64,000 nt of DNA from Streptomyces bluensis (GTDB lineage Bacteria > Actinomycetota > Actinomycetes > Streptomycetales > Streptomycetaceae): the NCBI RefSeq assembly GCF_014650715.1, contig NZ_BMVM01000006.1, positions 368,360 to 432,359 of the forward strand, in the 5' to 3' direction. The notes beneath the pieces are model-generated. The model saw nothing but the letters and a program-made list of their open reading frames with translations, was not told where the DNA came from and ran no database searches. This document shows positions 41,367 through 50,400 of this stretch, in pieces (position 1 is the stretch's first letter; every line of letters starts with the position of its first letter). The position numbers and the translations under genes are program-made.

Positions 41367-44300
41367 CTACAGTTGCGGTGCGATCGTCTTCCAAAGGGCG
41401 CGCACCTTCCTGACGCGTTGCTTGATCTCTCGGTCGCGTTCTTTCTCGGCATTTGTGGCGGGGTGCTCCTTCTTGACCTGTTCCGTGATGCGCTTCTTTT
41501 CCTCTTCCGGGAGTGGAGCGTTGGGAGCCAAATTGAGTGCGATCCTGCGTTGTTTCTGCAGCTCCCTGGTGCGCTCGGCTCGCGTCTGCTCTTCGTCTGC
41601 CCGATAGGTGGTGCTGTAGTAGACCGGCTTTCCGGCAAGGGCTTCGCCCAATAGGTTTGAACAGTTGGCGTCTTTCCCGAGGCCACCCTTCTTGTCGCCG
41701 CACGGCTCACGCTCGGTGTACAGGGCCGTGATCTCGTACTTCCGTCCAGTTGTGGCGTATGCCTTGTTGACTTCATCGATCCAGTCGGCGAGATGCCGTT
41801 CCGAATGCTTCCCTCCGACACCGTTTCCGGGAGGCGGGTAGGAGGAGTCGGTTACATACTCGATGGTGCCGTCGTCCCGCCGTATCTCGACCACTGCGAA
41901 ATTCCGCTCAGTCAAGTCGGGGATATGGTTCTCTGGGTCGCCGAACCGCTCCATCATTTTTCGGACGGGTCCCGAGGGCGATCTGTGCTTGATTACGCCT
42001 TCGGAGACCTTGTCGTTTTCCATCGGGTTCTTGTTCACGCCGTATTGCTCGTGAGCCGAGTCGCTGAGTCGGGCCAGTGTGGACACGACCAGCATTTGTT
42101 CGCCCCGGTTCAGGGACGAGAATCCGGGCAGTGCCTTCTCCAGTCCCGCGGCTGTGAAGGTCCTGGGCCGGTCAGGGGAAGCGTGAGGATCGGTGGTGTC
42201 GCCCGCAGCCACCCGGAGGACATGGGCGAGTCGTCCGTTCTTGGCCCACTCGTGTAGCTGTTGATCGACGTGGCCGTGCTGCAAGCGGAACACGGGGTTC
42301 GTCACACGGACCTGTACCTGCGCGTCGTCCGGTGGCAGGTTGCTCCGCAGTGTGGTGGTATCACCGCGTTCGCGTTCAAGTCGCGGATGCAAGTCGTCCG
42401 GATGTTCTTCGAGTCCCGCCTGCTTCTTATCGGCCTCTTTGCCGTCCGATTGCTGGCCGGCCGGGTCGGCAGGCGGCCGCCGATCCCGACCAGCATGCGG
42501 CTCTGCGGTGGTCCCAGCGTTGCGGCGGTCGGCATCGGGCTTGCCGGAGTCGGTGGGGCCGGTTCGGTCCGGGGCCACCGGCCGCCGGTTCGCGTCCAGC
42601 GGGATCGCGAAGACGCCCTTGCTCCCGTTGTGCAGGGGGTATGGGCTTGTTCGGCCCGTCTGGGCGTCGATGTAGGTGACGCGGCCGTTGTGGTTGACGG
42701 CGTTCCAGGCGTGGGCGCGGCCGTTGGCGTCCTGGGTGATGATGACGGCCTGCGAGCCGTGGCCGCTGTTGCGGAGGGTGTCCTCCAGGCGGTTGAAGGC
42801 GTCGCGGCCGTTGCCGAGGTCCGTGAAGCGGGCGCCGAGCGTGTTCTCGATGCGGTCGCGGCCGGCCTTCTCACCGCGGTCCGAGGGGTTGCCGTCGGCG
42901 TCCAGGTCGGGGGTGCGGGCACCGGCAACCGTCGGGTTGCCCGCGATGGTGTCCACCGTGGACAGGGCGACATCGACGCAGTTGTTGTTGCGGCCTGGGG
43001 CGTCGGCTCCGTCGCCGTTGACGTGCTGAACCCAAGGGCCGTCCGGGGGCTCCGGGGGCGCGGTGGGGTCGCCGTTCTCGTCTCGGGGAACCGAGTTGTC
43101 CAGGGCTTCCTGTTCGGCAGGGGTGGGGTCCGTGACGCCGCCGGGTGGGGTCTGGTCGCGGGTCGCCGTGGCCGGGAGCGGGTCCGGTCGTTCGGGGTCG
43201 GGGGTGGGTGCGGGGTCGGAGTCCTCGCTGGTGGCGTTGTCCGGGGCCTCCGATGAGCCGTGGTCCGGGGTTTCGCCCGAGGGGGCCGACTGGGTGGCCT
43301 GCTGGTCCTGGGTGCCCTCTGCCGAGTTGTTCGTCTCCTGCTCGGACCTGTCCGTCTCTTCGTGTGACGGGTCCGTCTCCTGCCTGGAGGTCTCGGCCGA
43401 TGGGGCCGACTCAGGAGTCTTCTGGTTTTCGTTCCCCGCTGGTGAGTTGTCTGCCTCCTGCTGGGACGCCTCGATCCCCTCTTGAGGCGTGCCTGTCTCC
43501 TGATCGGAGTCCGTGGTGTCGTCGGTGCCGGACTGGGTGGTGTCTATGGGGCTCCGGTCCGCGTCCAGCGGGATGTGCCAGACATGTTCCGCGTCGGCTA
43601 GGTGGAGGGGCTCGTTGCTGACCTCTCCGCTCTGGGTGTCGATCCAGACGATGTTGCCGTTGTGGTTGACGACGTTGAAGGCGTGACCGCCACCATTCGG
43701 CCAGTCGACCTGGACGATGGCCGCTGAGCCGTGTCCGGCCTGCTGGAGCACCGACGCGATGTTGTTGGCGGTCTCGGGGTCCCCGCCGGGGCCGGCGTAG
43801 GTGTGTGCGGCGCCCGCCCAGCGGATCTGGTTGTCGTTGGCGTTGTCCTCGGGGGTGTACGGGTCGTGCTTGCCGTTTTCGTCGTAGTCGGGGGTTCGGG
43901 CGGCTGAGACCTGCGGGTTTCCGTACCAGGTCTCCAGGAAGGAGCGGGAGCAGTCCGCGCAGTTGTTGCTGCGTCCCGGTACCTGGGTGCCGCCGTCGTT
44001 CTGGAGTTGCGACCAGGAGCCGAAGGGGTCCGGGAAGCGTTCCGGGGTGCCGTCCTCGTTGCGCGGGACGGCGTCGACCAGCGCCTGCTGGTCGGCGGGG
44101 TCCGGTTCGGACAGACCGCCCGGGTAGTGGTCCAGGTCGGAGCGGATGTCCTCCAGACTGTCCTGCTGCGGCTGCTGCTGGTGGTTCGGGTCGCCGGGCG
44201 TGGCCTGGGGCGAGCCCGGCGGGTGTGGTGTGGCGGGAGCCGCGTGTGACGGTGGAGTCGAGGAACCCGGGGTCGTGACCACCGTGTGGATCGGGACCGC

Positions 44301-46652
44301 CGTCACCTGTTGTTGCTGTTGTTGCTGCTGTGGGGTGGGCGGGGTGTTCTGCGGCGTGTGAGGCTGCGCGGCCGGTTGCTGCGGGGTGTTGGGCGTGTTC
44401 GGCGGGCTGGGGGTACTGCCCGCGGGCTGCTGGGGCGGCCTGGTGGGAGTGGCGGGTGTACTGGCGCTCGGCTGGTTCTGCGTTCCCGGTGTGCCCGACG
44501 TGCTGGGCGTGCCAGACGTGCCAGACGTGCCAGAGGTGCCAGAGGTGCTGGGCGTGCCGGACGTGCTGGGCGTCTGCGCCGGGCCCGGCCGTGTCGAGGA
44601 GTTCGGGTTGCCGCTGCTCGGCGTGGAGGTCCGGTCGGAGCCGGTGCCGGTCCCCGTGCCGGTAGATGTCGAGGGTGTCGTCGTGGGGGTGCTCGTGCTC
44701 GGGTTCTGCCCCGGCGTGGATGTGCGTGTGCCGTTCGGGTCCGGGCTGGTGCGGGGCGAGGTGCGATCACCGGGGGTGCTACCAGGGGTGTGCCGGGGCG
44801 TGGTCCCGTCGCCCTGGGCGTTACCCGGGGTGCGCTGGGTCGGTATTCGGCCGTCCGGTGTGGGGGCCGGAGTGGTCGGAGTACGGCCATCCGTACCGGG
44901 CGTGCGACCGTCCGGAGTCGGAGTCGGGGTGCTCCGTGGCGTCGTCGTCGAAGACGTGGGGCTCGGAGTGGAGGCAGGGCCGGTTCCGGTGGGAGAGGGC
45001 GTACCGGGTGTTCCGGCTGAAGGGTTCCTCGTCGGACCCGAGTTGGGGGTCGGGCTCGTCGGGCTCGCGGCGGAGGGCGTACCGCCGGAGGCCCCCGAGC
45101 CTGGGTGCGTGCCGGGCACGGACGCACCCCCGGTGGACGGCGCCACCGGAGACGTCGGTGTGGTCGAGCCGCCATCCGCACGGCCCCCGCCCCCGGCCCC
45201 CGCAGGGGAAGGATCGGTCGCCGTCGGTGTGGGCGCCGCGTTGGACTGGGTGGGGACGGTGGCGGCCAGGCTGTCGATCGAGGTGCCGATCGCGCCGCCA
45301 CCCGGCGACGAGGACGACGTACCGCCGGACGGTGCGGCAGTGGGCGCGGATTGCGGGCTCGGCGACGAGATGCTCGACACGGAGGGGCCGCCGCCGGTGT
45401 GGGACGGTCCGGACGTACTCGGAGTGCCGGACGAACCGCCCGAGTTCGAGCCACCGGATGACGTTCCGCCGGGCGCGGGGTCGTCGAAGTCCGACAGGGT
45501 CGGCCCTGACAGCGACGGTGTCGGCCTCGGAGCCGGGGTGTCCGAGGCGGACGGATTCTGCCCGGCGCCGGACCCGGACCCGGAGTCAGAGCTCGGGCCC
45601 GCACCCACGTCCGGCGCGCTTATGGCCCCGCCACCGCCGTCGGCGGATATCCCGCCACCGATGTTGACGCCCGCGCCGTTCCCCGAACGCGTCGACGCAG
45701 ACGAGTCCGACCCCGACGAGCCGGAGTCGGACGAAGACGAGGACGAAGAAGACGAATCGGAAGAGGAGCCGGAGGACGAGTCAGAGGACGAGCTGGAAGA
45801 CGAGCCAGAAGACGAGTTGGAGGACGAATCCGAACCCCCGCCACCGCCCCCGCCATCGCTCCCCGACGTCCCCGATATCCCCGAGTCCCCGTCATAGCCG
45901 TCAATACGACTGTCGATCGCGTGGCGTGCCCGGCTCCCCGCCTTCGCCCCCAGGCTGTCGCGCACGCCCTCGGCCAGAGTCTGCGGGGTCTGCTGGACGG
46001 CCTCCCAGCCGCCCTCGACACCGGCCTTGGCGGTCTGGCTGAGGTCGAAGCCCTGCTGGGCGCCGAAGCCGACGTTCACCGTCTGGCGCACGAGGTCGGT
46101 GATGATCGCCTCGATGGCGGAGACGGCAGGTTCCTTCATCGCCTCGACGATCGCCTCTATGAGGGCGTCTTTGAGTTCGTCGAGGAGGCGGCGCACGATG
46201 AGCCGGGTGGCCTGTGTGGCGCCGAGTGCGCCGATCTCGGAGAGGCCGAAGGTGAACGGAGCGGCGAGCTGGGCGGCGGCGATCTGGATGGCCAGGGCGA
46301 TCAACTGGGCGATCACTGCCCATTTGGCGAACTCGACGATGTAGGCGCAGGCCTCCATCACGTTCGCAATGATGTACGCCGCCTGCGCCGCGTTCGCGAG
46401 GTAGCCGTCGGAGCCGTTGCCGCCGTCGAACTTGGCGTAGGTCTTGGTGAACGCGTCGATCGATTCGCCGGCGTTGTACGCCGTCACGTTCCTGGCGGCC
46501 GAGTTCGCCGACTCGTGAAGTCGAGCGACGTCATCGCCGAACCTCCGCCACAGCTCGGCGGAGTCTCTCAGCTTGTCCTCGTCCGCGGTGGGCCAGTTGT
46601 AGCCCAGCATCTCCAGGACCCACTCAAGCTCGTCCGGCAGCATCATCGACAC
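41367..46652 (-). CDS. Giant ESX polymorphic toxin: WXG-like N-terminus, two glutamine deamidase domains, C-terminal nucleic-acid deaminase
   Basis: With GTG 46652 as start the protein has 1761 residues. The N-terminal ~255 form a helical WXG100-like targeting domain (L-P-D-E-L-E-W-V-L-E-M-L-G-Y-N-W-P-T) with hydrophobic helices. Then come about 600 residues of Ser/Asp and Pro/Thr low complexity. Tox-PL domain 1 has C898, H990, D1005; Tox-PL domain 2 has C1225, H1314, D1329 (N-N-C, G-H-A/A-H-A and I-D-[TA]-Q-[ST]-G motifs). The C-terminal deaminase has H1616-S-E1618, P-C1651 and C1664. Papain-like Tox-PL domains deamidate glutamine in target proteins. The deaminase family acts on nucleic acids or nucleotides. 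The N-terminus implies ESX export. The start is uncertain (46646 or 46715 possible). Confidence 0.85.
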   Translation of the reverse strand: MSMMLPDELEWVLEMLGYNWPTADEDKLRDSAELWRRFGDDVARLHESANSAARNVTAYNAGESIDAFTKTYAKFDGGNGSDGYLANAAQAAYIIANVMEACAYIVEFAKWAVIAQLIALAIQIAAAQLAAPFTFGLSEIGALGATQATRLIVRRLLDELKDALIEAIVEAMKEPAVSAIEAIITDLVRQTVNVGFGAQQGFDLSQTAKAGVEGGWEAVQQTPQTLAEGVRDSLGAKAGSRARHAIDSRIDGYDGDSGISGTSGSDGGGGGGGSDSSSNSSSGSSSSSSSDSSSGSSSDSSSSSSSSSDSGSSGSDSSASTRSGNGAGVNIGGGISADGGGGAISAPDVGAGPSSDSGSGSGAGQNPSASDTPAPRPTPSLSGPTLSDFDDPAPGGTSSGGSNSGGSSGTPSTSGPSHTGGGPSVSSISSPSPQSAPTAAPSGGTSSSSPGGGAIGTSIDSLAATVPTQSNAAPTPTATDPSPAGAGGGGRADGGSTTPTSPVAPSTGGASVPGTHPGSGASGGTPSAASPTSPTPNSGPTRNPSAGTPGTPSPTGTGPASTPSPTSSTTTPRSTPTPTPDGRTPGTDGRTPTTPAPTPDGRIPTQRTPGNAQGDGTTPRHTPGSTPGDRTSPRTSPDPNGTRTSTPGQNPSTSTPTTTPSTSTGTGTGTGSDRTSTPSSGNPNSSTRPGPAQTPSTSGTPSTSGTSGTSGTSGTPSTSGTPGTQNQPSASTPATPTRPPQQPAGSTPSPPNTPNTPQQPAAQPHTPQNTPPTPQQQQQQQQVTAVPIHTVVTTPGSSTPPSHAAPATPHPPGSPQATPGDPNHQQQPQQDSLEDIRSDLDHYPGGLSEPDPADQQALVDAVPRNEDGTPERFPDPFGSWSQLQNDGGTQVPGRSNNCADCSRSFLETWYGNPQVSAARTPDYDENGKHDPYTPEDNANDNQIRWAGAAHTYAGPGGDPETANNIASVLQQAGHGSAAIVQVDWPNGGGHAFNVVNHNGNIVWIDTQSGEVSNEPLHLADAEHVWHIPLDADRSPIDTTQSGTDDTTDSDQETGTPQEGIEASQQEADNSPAGNENQKTPESAPSAETSRQETDPSHEETDRSEQETNNSAEGTQDQQATQSAPSGETPDHGSSEAPDNATSEDSDPAPTPDPERPDPLPATATRDQTPPGGVTDPTPAEQEALDNSVPRDENGDPTAPPEPPDGPWVQHVNGDGADAPGRNNNCVDVALSTVDTIAGNPTVAGARTPDLDADGNPSDRGEKAGRDRIENTLGARFTDLGNGRDAFNRLEDTLRNSGHGSQAVIITQDANGRAHAWNAVNHNGRVTYIDAQTGRTSPYPLHNGSKGVFAIPLDANRRPVAPDRTGPTDSGKPDADRRNAGTTAEPHAGRDRRPPADPAGQQSDGKEADKKQAGLEEHPDDLHPRLERERGDTTTLRSNLPPDDAQVQVRVTNPVFRLQHGHVDQQLHEWAKNGRLAHVLRVAAGDTTDPHASPDRPRTFTAAGLEKALPGFSSLNRGEQMLVVSTLARLSDSAHEQYGVNKNPMENDKVSEGVIKHRSPSGPVRKMMERFGDPENHIPDLTERNFAVVEIRRDDGTIEYVTDSSYPPPGNGVGGKHSERHLADWIDEVNKAYATTGRKYEITALYTEREPCGDKKGGLGKDANCSNLLGEALAGKPVYYSTTYRADEEQTRAERTRELQKQRRIALNLAPNAPLPEEEKKRITEQVKKEHPATNAEKERDREIKQRVRKVRALWKTIAPQL

Positions 46653-46783
46653 AGCACAAGCACCCCCGTCAGCCGACACGGCCCCACAACTGTCCCCACT
46701 CACAAGGGAAATCACACAGACGTACAGCCGTGCACAGAGTCTAAGGACACAGCCGAGGGCAACTTCAGGGAGTTGCTGTCACA

Positions 46784-46821
46784 AATCTGTTGCAGGAATC
46801 TGTTGCGGGAATCTGTTGCAG
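46784..46821. repeat. Three tandem 13-bp repeats
   Basis: AATCTGTTGCAGG, AATCTGTTGCGGG and AATCTGTTGCAG follow each other without gaps at 46784-46821, between the WXG-like partner and the toxin gene. They lie in the toxin leader (minus strand). They could be an operator or a phase-variable spacer. Confidence 0.75.
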
Positions 46822-46854
46822 TTCCGAGCTGTTGAACGCCGGGCCCGTCGAGCG

Positions 46855-47253
46855 TCAGAGATCCTGACGAGGCCTCAGCGTGCCCTGCACACCCGACGGC
46901 ATCGTCACCTGACCGTCGTACTCGGCGGTCGTCGCCCGCCAGATCTCCTCTTCCCTGGCCTCGTTCTTCTCCTGCGCCACGCCCATCTTGGTGAAGGCCA
47001 GCCCTATCCCCGCGAGCCGCTCCGCCAGACTGCCCATCGACTCGTACATACCGTCGCGCAGGCCCTCGTAGACGACTCCGAACTTCTCGCCGATGTCGTC
47101 GTCACCCCAGGGCGGGGTCTCACCCTTCTCCAGGGCTGTCAGGTCGTCCTTCAGGCTCTTCACGGCTTTCGCGAAGTCCTGGCCGACCGTGAACATGTTG
47201 AAGCCCTCGTCCTTGAGGACCTTGGGATCGGAGATCGTGTGGTCCGACGACAC
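46855..47253 (-). CDS. WXG100-like partner of the polymorphic toxin
   Basis: This 132-residue helical protein has W-G-D-D-D-I-G (WxxD-type turn) near the middle and a second helix containing L-A-E-R-L-A-G-I-G. A likely beta end has Y-D-G-Q-V-T-M. No clear Y-x-x-x-[DE] follows the helices. GTG 47253 has a GGGGGGC site 6 nt upstream; the open frame further upstream is not supported. It precedes the toxin, as small WXG/LXG-associated proteins do in other ESX toxin operons, where they act as targeting partners. Confidence 0.8.
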   Translation of the reverse strand: MSSDHTISDPKVLKDEGFNMFTVGQDFAKAVKSLKDDLTALEKGETPPWGDDDIGEKFGVVYEGLRDGMYESMGSLAERLAGIGLAFTKMGVAQEKNEAREEEIWRATTAEYDGQVTMPSGVQGTLRPRQDL

Positions 47254-47382
47254 AACTGCCCCCCGTGGCTCGCCATTTCTGCCGCAACGCCAGACTAGCG
47301 GGGACACCGGCCCAGACCCACCCCTCAATCTCGACCCCTCAATCCCCACCCCTCAACCCCCACCCCCCAACCCCCCACACGC

Positions 47383-47425
47383 AACGGAGAGGGGCGGCAC
47401 CCCCTGGGTGCCGCCCCTCTCCGTT
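47383..47425 (-). terminator. Terminator hairpin after eccC
   Basis: A perfect 20-bp inverted repeat (47383-47402 with 47406-47425) with a 3-nt loop begins 24 nt downstream of the eccC stop on the minus strand. It would prevent eccC transcripts from entering the toxin operon. The C-rich plus strand just below it (47318-47378) holds no gene. Confidence 0.9.
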
Positions 47426-47449
47426 ACCTACAACCGAGCCCGCTACCGA

Positions 47450-50400
47450 TCAGTACCGAGCCGGCAGCCACCCCGTCTGAATCAGCTGCCCACCGCGCCG
47501 ACGCGTGTGGAAGTACCCACGCCCGGGCGGCAGTTGCGAGGCGGTGATGTTGCCGAGCAGCGCACCCTCGGCCCGGTCGCCGGAGAGCACGATGCCCTGG
47601 GCGCCGAGCTCGCGCAGGCGCTGCATCACCGGCTCGTACAGCGACCGGCTGGCACCGCCCGAGGCGCGCGCGATGATGATGCGCAGGCCGATGTCGCGGG
47701 CGAAGGGCAGGTATTCCTGGAGAGGGGACAGCGGGTTCATGCCGGTCGCCACCAAGTCGTAGTCGTCGATGATGACGAACGCGTCCGGGCTGCTGTACCA
47801 GCTGCGGTTGCGCAGCTGCTCGGGCGTGACGTCCGGGCCCGGCATACGGCGGCTGAGCGAGCCGGCGAGGCCCTCCAGCGTCTCCGACAGGGCGGGCGCC
47901 GACGCGCAGTACCGCGACAGGTGCGACTCCGGCACTCCCTCCAGGTGGGCACGCCGGTAGTCACCCATGACGATCTTCGCCTGCTGCGGTGTGTAGCGCT
48001 CGCAGATCTGCTTGATGAGCAGCCGCAGGATCGCGGACTTACCGGACTCGCTCTCACCGAACACGATGAAGTGCGGGTCCGTCTCGAAGTCGACGAAGAC
48101 GGGCGCGAGCGACGACTCGTCGATGCCGATGGCGACACCGCGGTCCGGGTGCTCGAAGCCCTTCGGCAGCCGGTCCGCGGGAAGGAGCGTGGGCAGCAGC
48201 CGTACGGCCGGAGCGTGGTTGCCCTGCCAGTTGTCGTTGATGCCGCGGATGAGGATCGACGTCGCCTCCGACAGGTCCTCCGTCTCCGAGGAGCCGTCGA
48301 CGCGCGGCAGCGCCGTCATGAAGTGCAGCTTGTCCGGGGTCAGACCACGGCCGGGCACGGTGGCGGGGACGTTCTGCGCGACCTTGCGGTCGATCTCCGA
48401 CTCGGTCGGGTCACCGAGCCGCAACTCGATGCGGTTCTGCAGCATGTCCTTGAGCGCGGGCCGCACCTCGGTGTAGCGGCTCGCCGTCAGGATCACGTGC
48501 ACACCGAAACCGAGGCCGCGCGTCGCGATCTCCGTGACGGTGGACTCCAGCATCTCGTAGTCCGTCTTGAACGTGGCCCAGCCGTCGATGACGAGGAAGA
48601 CGTCGCCCCAGAGCTGGTCCGGCAACTGGCCCGCGGCCCGGCGCTGACGGTACGTCTGGACCGAGTCGACGTTGTTCGCGCGGAAGTACTCCTCGCGCGC
48701 GTTGAGGATGCCCTCGACCTCGCTGACCGTCCGGCGCACCTTCTCGGCGTCGAGACGGTTCGCGACGCCGCCGACGTGCGCCAGTTCCTCCATCGCGATC
48801 AGGCTGCCACCGCCGAAGTCCAGGCAGTAGAACTGCACTTCGGAGGGCGTGTGGGTGGTCGCGAAGGACGAGATGAGCGTCCGCAGCAGCGTCGACTTGC
48901 CGGACTGCGGACCACCGACGAACAGACCGTGACCCGCACCGCCGGAGAAGTCCCGGTAGAGCACGTCACGCCGCTGCTCGAACGGCTTGTCCACGAGGCC
49001 GACCGGGACGTTGAGCCGGCCGAGCGCCGTGTAGTCGGGCGCGGTCAGGCCGCGCTCCGGGGTGACGGCGAGCTGCGGGAGGAGCTGCTCCAGCGACGGC
49101 GCCTCCTCCAGCGGGGGCAGCCACACCTGGTGGGCGGACGGCCCCTGGTTGACCATCCGGCTGACGAGGACGTCCAGGACGGTGTCGGCGAGCGCGTCGT
49201 CCACCCGGTTGTCGGGCTCCGGCTCCTCGATCACCGGCTGCGGGGGCAGCGCCACGTGCTCCGCGGAGAACAGCGCGGGCCGCAGCTGCGTGGAGCGGCT
49301 CACCCGGGACGGGCCCTCGCCGTGGTACGGCCCCGACACGTACGCCGCCTTGAAGCGGACCATGGTGTCGGTGTCGTACCGCAGATAGCCGGAGCCGGGG
49401 ATCGACGGCAGGTGGTAGGCGTCCGGGACACCGATCGCCGTACGGGACTCGGCGGCGGAGAAGGTCCGCAGACCGATCCGGTACGAGAGATAGGTGTCCA
49501 GGCCGCGCAGCCTGCCCTCTTCCAGACGCTGCGACGCCAGCAGCAGGTGAATGCCCAGCGATCGGCCGATGCGGCCGATCTGGATGAACATGTCGATGAA
49601 GTCCGGCTTGGCCGTGAGGAGTTCGGAGAACTCGTCGAGCACGATCACCAGCGAGGCCAGCGGCTCCAGCGCGGCGCCCGCCGCCCGGGCCTTCTCGTAG
49701 TCGTGCAGGTTGGCGTAGTTGCCGGCCGAACGCAGCAGCTCCTGACGGCGCTGCGTCTCACCCATGATCGAGTCACGCATACGGTCGACGAGGGTGAGGT
49801 CGTCCGCGAGGTTGGTGATCACGGCCGCGGTGTGCGGCATGTCCGCCATGCCCGCGAAGGTCGCGCCGCCCTTGAAGTCCGCGAGGATGAAGTTGAGCGT
49901 CTCCGACGAGTGCGTCACCGCGAGACCGAGCACCAGCGTACGCAGCACCTCGGACTTGCCGGAGCCGGTGGCGCCGACGCACAGGCCGTGCGGGCCCATG
50001 CCCTCCTGCGAGGCCTCCTTGAGGTCCAGCATGACCGGCTCGCCGTTCTCGCCGACACCGATCGGCACACGCAGCCGCTCGTGCAGCGTCCGCGGACGCC
50101 AGGTGCGGGAGACGTCCACGGAACCCGCGTCGCCGATGCCCATCAGATCCGTGAAGTCCAGGTTGGACAGGAGGGGCTCGCCCTCCTCCGCGGAGCCCAC
50201 CCGGAAGGGGGCGAGCTGCCGCGCCAGGGACTCGGCCTGCGCCGGGTTCAGCACATCGGGCCTGCCGCTGTACGCGGACTCGTGGCCCACGAACAGCCGC
50301 ATGCGGTCCGGCTTCACGTAGGCCGTCAGCCCCGCGCGCAGTTCCTCCTCCAGTTCCCCGGGGGAGATCTCAAGGAAGGTGACGCCCTGGAGCCCTTCGG

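Noticed and set aside
44386..45897. A 503-codon Val/Pro/Glu-rich plus-strand frame opposite the toxin linker
   Set aside because: It mirrors the low-complexity Pro/Thr/Ser linker of the toxin and has no start signal.
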